Part shown: piece after piece, positions 35,101-44,173 of the stretch | Numbering within the stretch: the stretch's first letter is position 1 | How the letters are laid out: every line of letters starts with the position of its first letter | DNA from: Actinomycetota bacterium | Lineage (GTDB): Bacteria > Actinomycetota > Actinomycetes > Actinomycetales > Dermatophilaceae | DNA: 64,000 nucleotides | Assembly (NCBI GenBank): GCA_020161815.1 | Contig: JAIUOP010000014.1 | Coordinates: 1 to 64,000, forward strand | Direction of reading: 5' to 3' | Made by a program: the position numbers and the translations under genes | The notes under the pieces: generated by a model | What the model was told of the DNA's origin: nothing | The model's database searches: none | What the model saw: only the letters and a program-made list of their open reading frames with translations

Positions 35101-36030
35101 TCAGCGCAGGGTGACCTGGCGCCCGAGGAGGCCGTTGCGGGCCCTGCGCTCCTCGGAGGTGAGAGGGGTTCTCGAGGCGGCCGCCTCGGCATACCGGTTC
35201 GACCAGGCGGCGAGCGCCTCCTCGTGGGCGGTCGGCTCGGCTGCGGGGTCGACCTCGATGACGGGGACGAGCGCCCCACAGGCCCGGAAGGCCCCGAGGA
35301 GGCGGGTGCCCTCGCCGAGGGCGTCCGCGCCGGCGGCGTGAAGGCGGGCAAGTGCATCGGTGGCGGGGTCCTCGTCCTCGGCGAGGACGACCCGGATGAA
35401 GGCCCGGTCGCCATAGGCGACGTGGTAGGCCGAGTCCGCGCCGCGGAGGCGGACCATCGGGACGATCGAGGCGTTCGCGCGCTCCAGGGAGGCCTTGGCG
35501 TCGGCGTCGAGCTCTCCGTCGCCGACCCAGAACTCGAACCCGTCGTGGAGGGTGACCTCGAGCTCCTGGCCGGGAGCGAGGAGGTCCTGGAGACGGGGCG
35601 TGGCGGCCGTGACGGCCGGCACCTGCGTCAGCGGCGTCCCGGCCGGCAGCGCCCGGGTCGCGAGGACGGCGGCGGCGAGGTCGCGGGAGGCGTCCCCGCT
35701 CGAGCTGCCGGACTGGGTCGCGACGAGGACGGTGCCGTCGGCGCGGTGCAGCCCCGGCCAGGCCATCGGCAGCACGGTCGCGATGGTCACCTCGTCGGAG
35801 GAGTTCTCCCCCGAGGCATCGGCGGGGCCGGCCCCCGCGACGCTCGGGTCGAGGCGCACGGTCGCGGTGGCGGCCGGGAGGATCTCGCGGATCGCCACCC
35901 AGTCCGGCTCATTGCCCAGGCCCGCGAAGGGGCGGGCGACATAGGGCGCGGGAGCGACCTTGCCGGACTTGCCGGCCCTGCCCGCCGCGGAGCCGGCAGT
36001 GGATCGTGGACGACGCGAAGCCTTACCCAT
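35101..36030 (-). CDS. DUF5926-family protein
   Basis: The 309-residue protein begins MGKASRRPRS with a basic Lys/Arg/Ala tail, then APYVARPFAGLGNEPDWVAIREILPAATATV, the hallmark of the actinobacterial DUF5926 family. Its members are often mislabelled as SecA-related because some carry a metal-binding tail, which this one lacks. The function is unknown. It is 7 bp upstream of the GT2 gene on the same strand and may share its transcript. Confidence 0.85.
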   Translation of the reverse strand: MGKASRRPRSTAGSAAGRAGKSGKVAPAPYVARPFAGLGNEPDWVAIREILPAATATVRLDPSVAGAGPADASGENSSDEVTIATVLPMAWPGLHRADGTVLVATQSGSSSGDASRDLAAAVLATRALPAGTPLTQVPAVTAATPRLQDLLAPGQELEVTLHDGFEFWVGDGELDADAKASLERANASIVPMVRLRGADSAYHVAYGDRAFIRVVLAEDEDPATDALARLHAAGADALGEGTRLLGAFRACGALVPVIEVDPAAEPTAHEEALAAWSNRYAEAAASRTPLTSEERRARNGLLGRQVTLR

Positions 36031-36048
36031 GGGCCAACTCTTCCAGAC

Positions 36049-36477
36049 TCAGGTGGCGCGGCGCCGCGAGGGCCCGCCCATGGTGGCCCAGACGGTGCGG
36101 CTGCCGCGGTCCTCGGTCACGCCCCACTCGTGCGCGAGGGCACGCACGATCCGCAGGCCCCGACCAGAGGGTGCCCACACCGCACGCGGCGCCGGGCGCG
36201 GCTCGGTCGGCCCCCCACCGTCGGTGACCTCGACCTCGACGACCTCGAAGCGCACCTTCCAGCGCACGCGCAGCGTGCCGTCGGCGAGGGGCGGCGCGTG
36301 CCGGATGGCGTTGGTGAGCAGCTCGGTGACGACGAGCTCGACCTCGTCGATGGTCTCCTCGGACAGCCCGCGCTCGGTGAGGTCGTCGACGATCGTGCGA
36401 CGAACCTTGGGGACGGACTCGGTGCTGGGGGGGACGCGGATCGCCTGGACCTGGGTCAGGGGATCGACGCTCGTCAC
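36049..36477 (-). CDS. RsbW-like GHKL ATP-binding protein
   Basis: The 142-residue GTG-started protein is a stand-alone HATPase_c domain: N box in ELVVTELLTNAIRHA, Asp-Gly-Gly box in VEVTDGGG, and GRGLRIVRALAHEWG. Such small kinases in actinobacteria act as anti-sigma-factor serine kinases or partners of PP2C phosphatases. The divergent sigma factor gene (36597) is a possible target, but sigma-B-type and ECF-like factors differ, so this link is only a suggestion. Confidence 0.82.
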   Translation of the reverse strand: MTSVDPLTQVQAIRVPPSTESVPKVRRTIVDDLTERGLSEETIDEVELVVTELLTNAIRHAPPLADGTLRVRWKVRFEVVEVEVTDGGGPTEPRPAPRAVWAPSGRGLRIVRALAHEWGVTEDRGSRTVWATMGGPSRRRAT

Positions 36478-36596
36478 AAGGCCGCACTGTAATCCGTGGC
36501 GGCGGGCGGGTCGAGTTGCTGCCGGCCCGGGCTCCGCAGTGGGCTCCACAGCAGGCGAGGCGCTCACATCGCGGGGCGTCCTACCGTTGACCCATC

Positions 36597-37079
36597 GTGG
36601 ACCTTCCTCCCTTCCAGCAGCTCGTGGACGCGCACTGGCGTGACGTCGCGCGGCTTGCCCACGCCCTGGCCGGACCGAGCCACGGTGACGACGTCGCCCA
36701 GCAGGCATGGACCAGGGCGCTGGCGGCCTATCCGGGGCTGACGAGCACCCGCAACCTGCGGGCTTGGCTGCTCACGATCACTCGCAATTGCGCCATGGAC
36801 GTCCACCGGGCTGCCCGGCGGACGGTGCCGGTCGAGAAACCGGGCCTGCTCGCCGAGGCACCCGTCACCAGCGCGGCCGCCGATCCTCGGCCCGAGCTGT
36901 GGGCCGCCGTCGCGGGCCTGCCCGAACGACAGCGCGCCGCGATCGCCCTGAAGTACGTCACCGACCTCGACCACCGCGCCATTGCTCACGTGCTCGACAC
37001 CTCTCCCGCAATGAGCCGCCGCCTCGTCAGCGACGGCCTCGCCACCCTTCGCCTCACCCTCCCCGAGGAGTCCCGATGA
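36597..37079 (+). CDS. Sigma-70 family (ECF-like) RNA polymerase sigma factor
   Basis: The 160-residue GTG-started protein has region 2 (FQQLVDAHWRDVARLAHALAG, DDVAQQAWTRALAAY, LRAWLLTITRNCAMDVHR) and region 4 (LPERQRAAIALKYVTDLDHRAIAHVL then SPAMSRRLVSDGLATLR). It lacks a large extension or visible linked anti-sigma gene downstream. The stop overlaps the ogt start as ATGA, so the sigma factor is cotranslated with a DNA-repair methyltransferase, which suggests control by DNA alkylation or a related stress. Confidence 0.88.
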   Translation: MDLPPFQQLVDAHWRDVARLAHALAGPSHGDDVAQQAWTRALAAYPGLTSTRNLRAWLLTITRNCAMDVHRAARRTVPVEKPGLLAEAPVTSAAADPRPELWAAVAGLPERQRAAIALKYVTDLDHRAIAHVLDTSPAMSRRLVSDGLATLRLTLPEESR

Positions 37080-37654
37080 GCTCCCCCTTCGCCTTCGATC
37101 CCCCGCTCACCCCGCCGGTCCTCCCGGAGTCCGACGTCTCGTACGCCGTGCACCCCACCTCCGTGGGCCGCCTCCTCCTCGCCTCCGCCGGGGGTCGCCT
37201 CGTGCTCTGTGCGTATGCCGTCGACACGGCTGCCGAGGACGCCCTCCTTCGGCGTGTGGCCGGGGCAGTGAGCCCGCGGGTCCTGCGCCACGAACGTCCC
37301 CTCGACGCGGCCCGCCGTCAGGTCGACGAGTACCTCACCGGTCGGCGGCGACGCTTCGACCTGCCGGTGGAGCTGACGCTGGCGAGCCCCTTCCAACGCA
37401 AGGTGCTCGCGGGATTGGGGCGGACGGCATACGGGGAACGAACGACCTATGGGGCGCTGGCCCGCGCCATCGACCACGCGGGAGCCGCCCGAGCGGTCGG
37501 GACGGCGCTCGGGGCAAACCCGCTGTGCCTGGTCCTGCCCTGCCACCGGGTGCTGCCGAGCAGTGGCGGGATCGGCGGCTACGCCGGTGGGCCCGCTGCC
37601 AAGGAGGCCCTGCTGGCCCTCGAGGCGGCCGGACGGAGCTGCCTGGCGAGGTAG
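37076..37654 (+). CDS. ogt: Methylated-DNA--protein-cysteine methyltransferase
   Basis: The 192-residue suicide enzyme removes methyl groups from O6-methylguanine. The active-site Cys lies in LVLPCHRVLPSSGGIGGYAGG; the DNA-binding region is ARAVGTALGANP with the arginine finger, and SPFQRKVLAGLGRTAYGERTTYG precedes it. The start overlaps the sigma factor stop. The 3' end (37579-37654) overlaps the convergent lysG gene by 76 bp. The N-terminal pseudo-domain is short, as in Ogt rather than Ada. Confidence 0.93.
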   Translation: MSSPFAFDPPLTPPVLPESDVSYAVHPTSVGRLLLASAGGRLVLCAYAVDTAAEDALLRRVAGAVSPRVLRHERPLDAARRQVDEYLTGRRRRFDLPVELTLASPFQRKVLAGLGRTAYGERTTYGALARAIDHAGAARAVGTALGANPLCLVLPCHRVLPSSGGIGGYAGGPAAKEALLALEAAGRSCLAR

Positions 37655-38496
37655 CGCACGGTGTCGGTGAGGCGGTCCAGGGGCGGGGAGCCCACCCGCC
37701 ACCGCTGCCAGTGGAGCACGACGTCGCGGTGCTCGCGCCGATGGAGACGGACGAGCTCACCGGTGTCGAGGGCGGCGCCGACCTGCGCCTCGGGCAGCAT
37801 CCCCCAGCCGAGGCCGGCGCGCACGGCATGCGCGAAGGCGGTGGAGTCGGGCACCTGGGACCAGGGCGGGTCGGCACCCGGCGCGAGCGAGGTGAGGACA
37901 TCGGACTGCATCGCGTCCTTGGCGTTGAAGCGCAGCACCGGGAGCCGGGCCCAGTCCACCGCCCCGCGCGCAGCGCGATGGCGGGCCACGAGGTCGGGGT
38001 GGGCGACCGGGAGGTAGCGCATGACCCCGAGGGGCTCCACGGCGCACCCGGTGACCGGTTGGGGGTCGGTGGTGAGCGCCGCGACGACGGCACCAGAACG
38101 GAGCAGGGCGCTCGTGTGCTCCTGGTCCTCGACGTGGAGGCGGAGCGAGACATCGGGCCAGTCGGCCGCCGCCTCGAGCACCGCGCCGAACCAGGTGGCC
38201 AGGGAGTCGGCGTTCACCGCCACGGGCAGTGGAATGGGATCGGTGCGTGCACCCAGCTCCCGCAGGGTCTCGGCCTCGAGGGCGACGACCTGGCGCGCGA
38301 GGCGGACGATCGGCTCCCCCGCCTCGGTGGGCATGCAGGGTTGGCGGCGCGTGACGAGCACGCCGCCGACGGATGCCTCGAGGGCCCTGATCCGCTGGCT
38401 CACGGCCGACGGGGTGACGCCGAGCCGCCCGGCGGCCTCGTCGAAGGTCCCGGCGTCGACGACGGCGGCGAGGGCTCGCAGTTGGTCGAGCTGCAT
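37579..38496 (-). CDS. lysG: LysR-family regulator of the LysG/ArgP type
   Basis: The 305-residue protein has the winged helix MQLDQLRALAAVVDAGTFDEAAGRLGVTPSAVSQRIRALEASVGG (N-terminal 50 residues) and a periplasmic-binding-like effector domain. Sequence and divergent pairing with lysE identify the LysG/ArgP group, which activates the exporter when lysine, arginine or His-containing dipeptides accumulate. The last 25 residues overlap ogt antisense. A TCTAA-N7-TTAGA repeat lies between it and lysE. Confidence 0.9.
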   Translation of the reverse strand: MQLDQLRALAAVVDAGTFDEAAGRLGVTPSAVSQRIRALEASVGGVLVTRRQPCMPTEAGEPIVRLARQVVALEAETLRELGARTDPIPLPVAVNADSLATWFGAVLEAAADWPDVSLRLHVEDQEHTSALLRSGAVVAALTTDPQPVTGCAVEPLGVMRYLPVAHPDLVARHRAARGAVDWARLPVLRFNAKDAMQSDVLTSLAPGADPPWSQVPDSTAFAHAVRAGLGWGMLPEAQVGAALDTGELVRLHRREHRDVVLHWQRWRVGSPPLDRLTDTVRYLARQLRPAASRASRASLAAGPPA

Positions 38497-38504
38497 GAAG
38501 CAAC

Positions 38505-38521
38505 TCTAATGATCCGTTAGA
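38505..38521. promoter_or_regulatory. Candidate LysG-binding site
   Basis: TCTAATGATCCGTTAGA is a 5-bp inverted repeat with 7-base spacer, 9 bp from the lysG start and 46 bp from the lysE start. LysR-type regulators bind T-N11-A-like dyads in divergent promoter regions and act on both genes. The region is AT-rich compared with the surroundings. Assignment rests on symmetry and place alone. Confidence 0.5.
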
Positions 38522-38566
38522 TCCTGTTGTTTCTCTTCAACCATCGGGTTCGGTCAGGATGGGGAC

Positions 38567-39172
38567 GTGCCGACCACCTACCTCGCCGGGTTCCTCACCG
38601 GCCTCTCCCTCATCGTGGCCATCGGGGCCCAGAACGCCTTCGTGCTCCGGCAGGGGATCCTGCGTCGGCACGTCGTGCCCGTCGTCGCCATCGCCATGCT
38701 GGCCGACGCCGCGCTCATCGCGCTCGGCACCGCCGGGGCCGGCGCGGTCGTCAAGGCCCACCCCGATGTCCTCGCCGTCCTGCGGTGGGTGGGTGCGGCA
38801 TACCTGCTCTGGTTCGGCCTGCGGACGCTGTGGGAGGCCCGGCACCCGCAAGGCCTGCAGGCCGCGGCGTCGGCCTCGGGGCGCAACGTCATCCTCACGG
38901 CCTTGGCCCTGACCTTCCTCAACCCCCACGTCTACCTCGACACCGTGGTGATGCTCGGCATCATCAGCACCTCCTTCGGCGAGACCCGGTGGCTGTTCGC
39001 GGCCGGGGCGGTGACCGCCAGCACCCTGTGGTTCCCCGCGCTCGCCTGGGTCGGCGCTCGGCTGGCTCCATGGCTGGCTCGACCGCGTGTCTGGCAGGTC
39101 ATCGGTGTGGCCATCGGGGTGGTCATGATCGCCCTGGCCGCGGCCCTCGCCCTCGCGCCGACCACAGGGTAG
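38567..39172 (+). CDS. lysE: Basic amino-acid exporter LysE
   Basis: The 201-residue GTG-started membrane protein has six hydrophobic segments and the LysE hallmark GLSLIVAIGAQNAFVLRQGILRRHV near the N-terminus, then ALTFLNPHVYLDTVVMLG. LysE proteins export L-lysine and L-arginine when the cell accumulates them from peptides. It is divergent from lysG, the same arrangement as in Corynebacterium, which supports lysine or arginine as substrate. Confidence 0.93.
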   Translation: MPTTYLAGFLTGLSLIVAIGAQNAFVLRQGILRRHVVPVVAIAMLADAALIALGTAGAGAVVKAHPDVLAVLRWVGAAYLLWFGLRTLWEARHPQGLQAAASASGRNVILTALALTFLNPHVYLDTVVMLGIISTSFGETRWLFAAGAVTASTLWFPALAWVGARLAPWLARPRVWQVIGVAIGVVMIALAAALALAPTTG

Positions 39173-39183
39173 GTTCCGCCTCC

Positions 39184-40575
39184 ATGGAGGCTCTCCCTCG
39201 CCCACGCCGTCGCGGCCGCATCGTCCGACGGGTCCTCGGTGGCCTGCTGGCGCTCGTGCTGCTCGCCCTCGTCGGGGCCTACTGGTACGCCCGTCCGCTG
39301 CTCCTCACCGGCACCGGGTATGCCGCCCACAACGCCTGCGCCGTCACCTTCGTCGCCGGGCGGACCGACCCCGACGCCGACCTCCCGCCGAACCCGCTCG
39401 TGCCCTACCTGCGGACCTCGGTGGAGAAGCTCGGCACCGACGGGGGCGTGGCCACGACGTCGGTCTTCGGCCTCTTGGCCGAGCAGAAGGCGTGGTACAC
39501 ACCGGGCTTGGGCTGCGTCATCGGCAAGGAGAAGGGCGAGTACGGCCAGGTGACGGCCATCCCGGCCGGCGCGAACCCGTTCACGGCCGCACCCGCCCCG
39601 ACCGCGGATGCCGATGTCCAGGCGGCGGTGGACCGGGCCTTCGGCGACGACCTGGACCCGGCGACCAAGAAGGCCCTCGGCACCCGCGGCATCGTCGTGG
39701 CCCGTGGCGGTCACCTCGTCGCAGAGAGGTATGCCGACGGCTTCGATGAGCACACCCCGCAGCTCGGGTGGTCGATGACCAAGAGCGTGGCCAGCCTGCT
39801 CACCGGCGTCCTCGTCAAGGAGGGCAAGGTGACCCTGGAGGACAAGGCGTTGCAGCCCAGCTGGACGGACCAGCGCAAGGACATCACCGTCGAGGACCTG
39901 CTGCGCATGACGAGCGGCCTGGAGTGGGACGAGACCTACGACCTCGGCACCCCGATCACGACAATGCTCTACACCGAGGGCAGCATGGCCGGCTACGTCG
40001 CCGACCAGCCCGCCGCCCACGCCCCGGGGACGGTCCAGCAGTACTCCTCCGGCTCCACGAACCTGCTCTGCTCGGTCCTCCAGCAGCGAGCGGGCGGCGC
40101 CGAGCAGTCGCCGGCGGACTTTCCCCGTCGTCTGCTCTTCGAGCCGCTCGGCCTCACCTCGGCCGTGCTCGAGCCGGACGGCACCGGCCTGCCGGTGTGC
40201 AGCTCCTACCTGTGGGCCACCCCTCGGGACTGGACGGCGCTCGGGCAGTTCGCACTGCAGAACGGTCAGTGGGACGGGCAGCAGCTGTTGCCGACCGACT
40301 GGATGGCGACGACGACGAAGGTCACCGCGGTCGACCGGACCGACGACGAGGCCTACGCCCTGGGCTGGCGCTCGAACACCCTGCCCGATGGCAGCCTGCT
40401 CGTGCCCACGCTCCCCGCGGACACCTACTGGGCCCAGGGGCACGACGGGCAGCGGCTCTATGTCGTGCCGTCCGCCGACCTGGTCGTCACCCGGCTCGGG
40501 TTCTCACCCGACGCCGAGGACCTGCGGGTCGAGGAGCTCGTCGCGACGCTGGCCAATCTCCCCCGCGGCGGCTGA
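39184..40575 (+). CDS. Serine hydrolase of the beta-lactamase class C family
   Basis: The 463-residue protein has an N-terminal membrane anchor (VLGGLLALVLLALVGAYWYA) and an extracellular hydrolase domain: SxxK as SMTK (residues 197-200), the YxS-like YSSG at about 282, and HGD-like QGHDGQR near the C-terminus in place of KTG. Esterase, D-aminopeptidase or 6-aminohexanoate-dimer-hydrolase-like activity is possible. ATG 39184 is 12 bp past the lysE stop, so cotranscription is possible. Confidence 0.85.
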   Translation: MEALPRPRRRGRIVRRVLGGLLALVLLALVGAYWYARPLLLTGTGYAAHNACAVTFVAGRTDPDADLPPNPLVPYLRTSVEKLGTDGGVATTSVFGLLAEQKAWYTPGLGCVIGKEKGEYGQVTAIPAGANPFTAAPAPTADADVQAAVDRAFGDDLDPATKKALGTRGIVVARGGHLVAERYADGFDEHTPQLGWSMTKSVASLLTGVLVKEGKVTLEDKALQPSWTDQRKDITVEDLLRMTSGLEWDETYDLGTPITTMLYTEGSMAGYVADQPAAHAPGTVQQYSSGSTNLLCSVLQQRAGGAEQSPADFPRRLLFEPLGLTSAVLEPDGTGLPVCSSYLWATPRDWTALGQFALQNGQWDGQQLLPTDWMATTTKVTAVDRTDDEAYALGWRSNTLPDGSLLVPTLPADTYWAQGHDGQRLYVVPSADLVVTRLGFSPDAEDLRVEELVATLANLPRGG

Positions 40576-40626
40576 CGCGCCGCCGCTGGACAGGCTCGCC
40601 GCCGCTGGACAGGCCCAGCGACGCGC

Positions 40627-41424
40627 TCAGAACGAGTTCTTGGCGCGGACCTCGGTCGCGGCGGAGATGTCCTTGGTCAGCGGCAGGCAGGAGATCTCGG
40701 TCTTGCCGGTCTCGGCCGAGCACATGCTCGTGTCGATGACCTCCTCGCCGTTCATGAACTCGAGGTCGAAGAGCACGTACTCCTCGGTCGGCGGCGTCAC
40801 CGCGGTCATGCCGTCGATGGTGTACATGTCGAGGAAGTCCATCTTGGTGACGGTCCAGCCGTCGGCGACCGTGACGGTGTCGAGCGCGAAGCCCTTGCCG
40901 ATCGCCGCGGACAGCACGAGCGGTGACGACGACTCGTCGGGAGACGGCGAGGCCGGCTCGAGCGAGGGGAGCCCGGGGTCGCTGCTCGGCGCCGCGCTGC
41001 TCGTGGCGGTCGTGATCTTGTCGACCTCGTCCTTGGCCCTGTTGAAGAGCATGACGCCGAGGACGGCGATCAGGGCGAGGATGACCAGGCCGATGATGCC
41101 GGCGATCAGGCAGCCCTTGCCGAGCCCGCTCTTGCCGGTGCTCGCCGGGGGCGTGCCGTAGGCGCCGGCCTGCCCCGGCTGGCCATAGGCGGGCTGACCG
41201 TAGGCGGGCTGGCCATAGGTCGTCTCGACAGCGGACGGCTGGCCGTCGCCCTGGCCATAGCCCTGGGCGCCGGCGGGCACCTCGGTGGCCGACGGCGTGG
41301 ATGCCTCGCCGGCCGAGGGCACCTCGGGCGTGGCCTCACCGTGGAAGTGCTCGGTCCACTGGGCCCCGTCCCAGTAGCGCTGGCGGCCATCGGGCTGCGG
41401 GTACCACCCGGCAGGTGCACTCAT
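40627..41424 (-). CDS. DUF2510 membrane protein
   Basis: The 265-residue protein has the N-terminal DUF2510 motif APAGWYPQPDGRQRYWDGAQWTEHF, a low-complexity segment with three tandem YGQPAYGQP-like repeats, one membrane helix (GCLIAGIIGLVILALIAVLGVMLF), and an external domain with two Cys (TSMCSAETGK, ISCLPLTKD). The WYPDP/WWDG part sits in the cytosol. DUF2510 proteins are common in actinobacteria; no enzyme activity is known. The start is ATG 41424. Confidence 0.8.
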   Translation of the reverse strand: MSAPAGWYPQPDGRQRYWDGAQWTEHFHGEATPEVPSAGEASTPSATEVPAGAQGYGQGDGQPSAVETTYGQPAYGQPAYGQPGQAGAYGTPPASTGKSGLGKGCLIAGIIGLVILALIAVLGVMLFNRAKDEVDKITTATSSAAPSSDPGLPSLEPASPSPDESSSPLVLSAAIGKGFALDTVTVADGWTVTKMDFLDMYTIDGMTAVTPPTEEYVLFDLEFMNGEEVIDTSMCSAETGKTEISCLPLTKDISAATEVRAKNSF

Positions 41425-41563
41425 CGTCGTCGTCCTCCCCTGTCTTCGGCGCTCGGTCGTGAGCGCCCGCACCAAGGGTAGTGCCCGCCGGAGTCGGGCA
41501 TGATGGACGGTCGTCGGGCGTTGGGTCCGGCGTCCGACCCCTCTCTCCCGCCCAGGAGCCCGT

Positions 41564-42736
41564 ATGCCGCGCAGCCCCCGCGAGGTGGTGCGCTCGGCCG
41601 TGCCCCTGGTCACCTCCACGGCACTTGGCCGGGCCGCCGTCGGTGTCGGCGAGGGCCTGCGCCGGCGACCACGGGTGGACCCGGCGGGCTGGAGCGCACC
41701 GGAGCTCACGGCATACCTCGACGCGCCCCGCGCGAGCCTGGTGCCGCCGCGCCGGGCCGGCCACGAGGCGGTCCGGCTGGTCCACGAGCTCGACGGGACC
41801 CTGCCGGTCGAGGCGGTCCTGCTGGCGCGGGCCGTCGCCGATGCCGCACCGCCGAGCGGGCACGAGCTGAGCCCGACGCTGGGGCAGATCCTCCAGCGCT
41901 ACCTCCCGGACACCCTCGTGGCCTACCGCAACAGCGGCTCGGCCGCCCAGAGCGCGGAAGGGCACCGGTTGATCGTCGAGCAGCTGCGCCTGCTCCACCA
42001 GGTGACACGGGACGTCGCCCGCGCGGAGGCCGAGCACGACGACCGGGAGCTGCGGCTGCAGCAGGCCTTCCTCTCGGAGCGGTTCGACCGGCCGAGCAAT
42101 GGGCTGGACCTCACCCCTGCGGTGCGGCGCCCGGTCGCTCCCAGTGCGGCGGGCACGCCCGTGCCCCCGATGCAGCCGCGTGGCCTCGCGTCCTCGGCGC
42201 AGAGCACGCACCACCGCCTCGGCGTCGAGGTCAGGCCCACGGCGGTCTTCACGCCGGACCCCGACACCCAGGGCATCCTGCGCGGGCGGCTGGCGCTGCC
42301 GAGCGGCCTGGCGGTGACCCTGGGTGCGGTCTACGAGAAGCACTCAGGCGCGGTGGAGTTCGTGACGGCGACCTCGAAGCGCTGGCAGGCCAAGCGGCGC
42401 CAGCGTGGCTTCGGCGCAGCCCAGCTCGACGTCGCCGTGCACTTGCCGCTGCGCGAGATCCGCCGCTTCGTGATCCACGCGACCGCACGCCCGGCGCCGC
42501 GACCGGCGGACATCGTCCTCTTCCTCACCGAGGGTGCCTCGAACACGGCGGAGCTGCCGACGACCCTGGTCCGGCGCCCCGGCGCGTCGACCACCGTCAT
42601 CGCCTCCGGGCACGACACCAGCGACGGGCTCTTCGTGCGCAACGAGTCGACCGTCTTCGGCTCGTTGCGGGCGGCCTGCGAGGGCTTCGATTACCGCGGC
42701 GTCACCTGGCTGTCCGCGGACACGCCGGCGGTCTAG
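41564..42736 (+). CDS. Hypothetical protein (390 residues)
   Basis: The soluble protein has no signal peptide. Its N-terminal half is helical (LTAYLDAPRASLVPPRRAGHEAVRLVHELDG, TLGQILQRYLPDTLVAYRN) and its C-terminal half is beta-rich (THHRLGVEVRPTAVFTPDP). It contains arginine-rich stretches. I do not recognise a family. The codon pattern is fully coding, so the gene is real. It converges on the MFS gene with a 4-bp overlap. Confidence 0.6.
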   Translation: MPRSPREVVRSAVPLVTSTALGRAAVGVGEGLRRRPRVDPAGWSAPELTAYLDAPRASLVPPRRAGHEAVRLVHELDGTLPVEAVLLARAVADAAPPSGHELSPTLGQILQRYLPDTLVAYRNSGSAAQSAEGHRLIVEQLRLLHQVTRDVARAEAEHDDRELRLQQAFLSERFDRPSNGLDLTPAVRRPVAPSAAGTPVPPMQPRGLASSAQSTHHRLGVEVRPTAVFTPDPDTQGILRGRLALPSGLAVTLGAVYEKHSGAVEFVTATSKRWQAKRRQRGFGAAQLDVAVHLPLREIRRFVIHATARPAPRPADIVLFLTEGASNTAELPTTLVRRPGASTTVIASGHDTSDGLFVRNESTVFGSLRAACEGFDYRGVTWLSADTPAV

Positions 42737-44055
42737 GCAGACGCCGCTCGGGCCTGGGCCGGGCCAGCCACGTCGTCGAGGGGGTGGGCCACCTCGTCGG
42801 CCGGCAGCCGGGCCAGCAGCACGGCGGCCACGGCGAAGACCGGGGGCGCGAAGGCGGCGATGAGGAAGGTGTTGCGCAGCCCGATCGCGTGGCTCACCGG
42901 GCCGGCGAGCGCCATCGAGGCCGGCATGAGCGAGATCGAGACGAAGAAGTCGAGCGAGGACACGCGGCCGAGGAGCTCAGGCGGCACGCGGCGCTGGAGC
43001 AGCGTGCCCCAGATGACCTGGGGCGCCCCGAACATCACGCCCATGACGAGGCCGCACCCGACGAGCACGGCGATGTGCCGGGTCGTGGCGATGAGGGCGA
43101 AGGGCAGGCAGGCCAGGCCCCAGAGCAGGATCATCACGCTGAGGTAGCGCCGCGGCATGCGGCGGGCCGCCATGGCGAAGGACCCGGCGGCGCCCCCGAC
43201 GCCGAAGGCAGCGAGGACGTAGGAGTGGTCGCGGGCTCCGCCGCCGAGCGTGTCCTTGATGAGGAAGGGGATGAGGACCTCGAGCGGGCCCATCATCACC
43301 AGGATCATGAGCGAGGCGAAGAGCAGCGTGGCGAGCAGCCAGGGCGTCCTGAAGAGGTAGCGGACGGCCTCGCGCAGGTCGCGGAAGACCGCCGAGACCG
43401 TGTGCCCGCCGTCGACGGCGCGCCGCAGCGCGGTCCGGGGCACGCTCGTCAGGGCCAGCAGCCCGAGCCCGGAGGCCACGGCCGCGACCGTCATGGCCGC
43501 CGCCGGGTTGAGTGCGGCGACCACTGCTCCCGCGACGGCCGGGCCGATCGCCTGGTGGACGCCGGGGCGCACCATGCCCTCGAAGCCGTTGACGGCCTGG
43601 AGCTCCTCGGCCGGGACCAGGGCGGGCAGCCAGGCCGAGTAGGCCGGGTAGTAGAAGGCCATCGCCACGCCGAGCACGAAGCTGATCGCGGCCAGCGACA
43701 CCACCCCGGTGCGATCGCCGGCGGCCAGGACCGCGGCGAGCGCCATCCCCACCGTCTCGGCACCGGCCACGCAGAGCAGCACCAGCTTCTGGGGGACCCG
43801 GTCGGCGACGACCCCACCGAGCAGGGCCGGGATGAGCACGCCGAGGGTGCCGGCGGCCGCGACGACGGAGAGCTGACCCGGTCCGCCGCCGATCCGGATG
43901 ACGTCCCAGACGATGGCGACCGCCCAGACCCCACTGGCGAAGGTCGAGAAGACGAGGGCGACCGCGAGCCGCCGGTAGGCCGCGTGCCGGAAGGGTGCCA
44001 GCGCACGCCGCAGCCCCCGGTGCGGGGCCACCACGGGCGGTGCGTCAGCGGGCAC
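42733..44055 (-). CDS. MFS transporter
   Basis: The 440-residue protein has about twelve hydrophobic segments and an MFS loop pattern between helices 2 and 3 (GGVVADRVPQKLVLL, the D-R-(x)4-K/R motif). RYLFRTPWLLATLLFASLMILVMMGPLEVL in the middle is typical of the enterobactin-exporter-like (MFS_3) group. The export substrate is unknown. No regulator is linked. Confidence 0.85.
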   Translation of the reverse strand: MPADAPPVVAPHRGLRRALAPFRHAAYRRLAVALVFSTFASGVWAVAIVWDVIRIGGGPGQLSVVAAAGTLGVLIPALLGGVVADRVPQKLVLLCVAGAETVGMALAAVLAAGDRTGVVSLAAISFVLGVAMAFYYPAYSAWLPALVPAEELQAVNGFEGMVRPGVHQAIGPAVAGAVVAALNPAAAMTVAAVASGLGLLALTSVPRTALRRAVDGGHTVSAVFRDLREAVRYLFRTPWLLATLLFASLMILVMMGPLEVLIPFLIKDTLGGGARDHSYVLAAFGVGGAAGSFAMAARRMPRRYLSVMILLWGLACLPFALIATTRHIAVLVGCGLVMGVMFGAPQVIWGTLLQRRVPPELLGRVSSLDFFVSISLMPASMALAGPVSHAIGLRNTFLIAAFAPPVFAVAAVLLARLPADEVAHPLDDVAGPAQARAASA

Positions 44056-44173
44056 GAACGGCTCTCTCTGGCTCGGGTCGACGGGACGGGGCGGTCAGTC
44101 ATGGCGCTGGCCGCCCCCGACGGCCTCCTGCATCACCGACGATCTCGACGGCCCCGCCCACGCTAGTGCGGGG

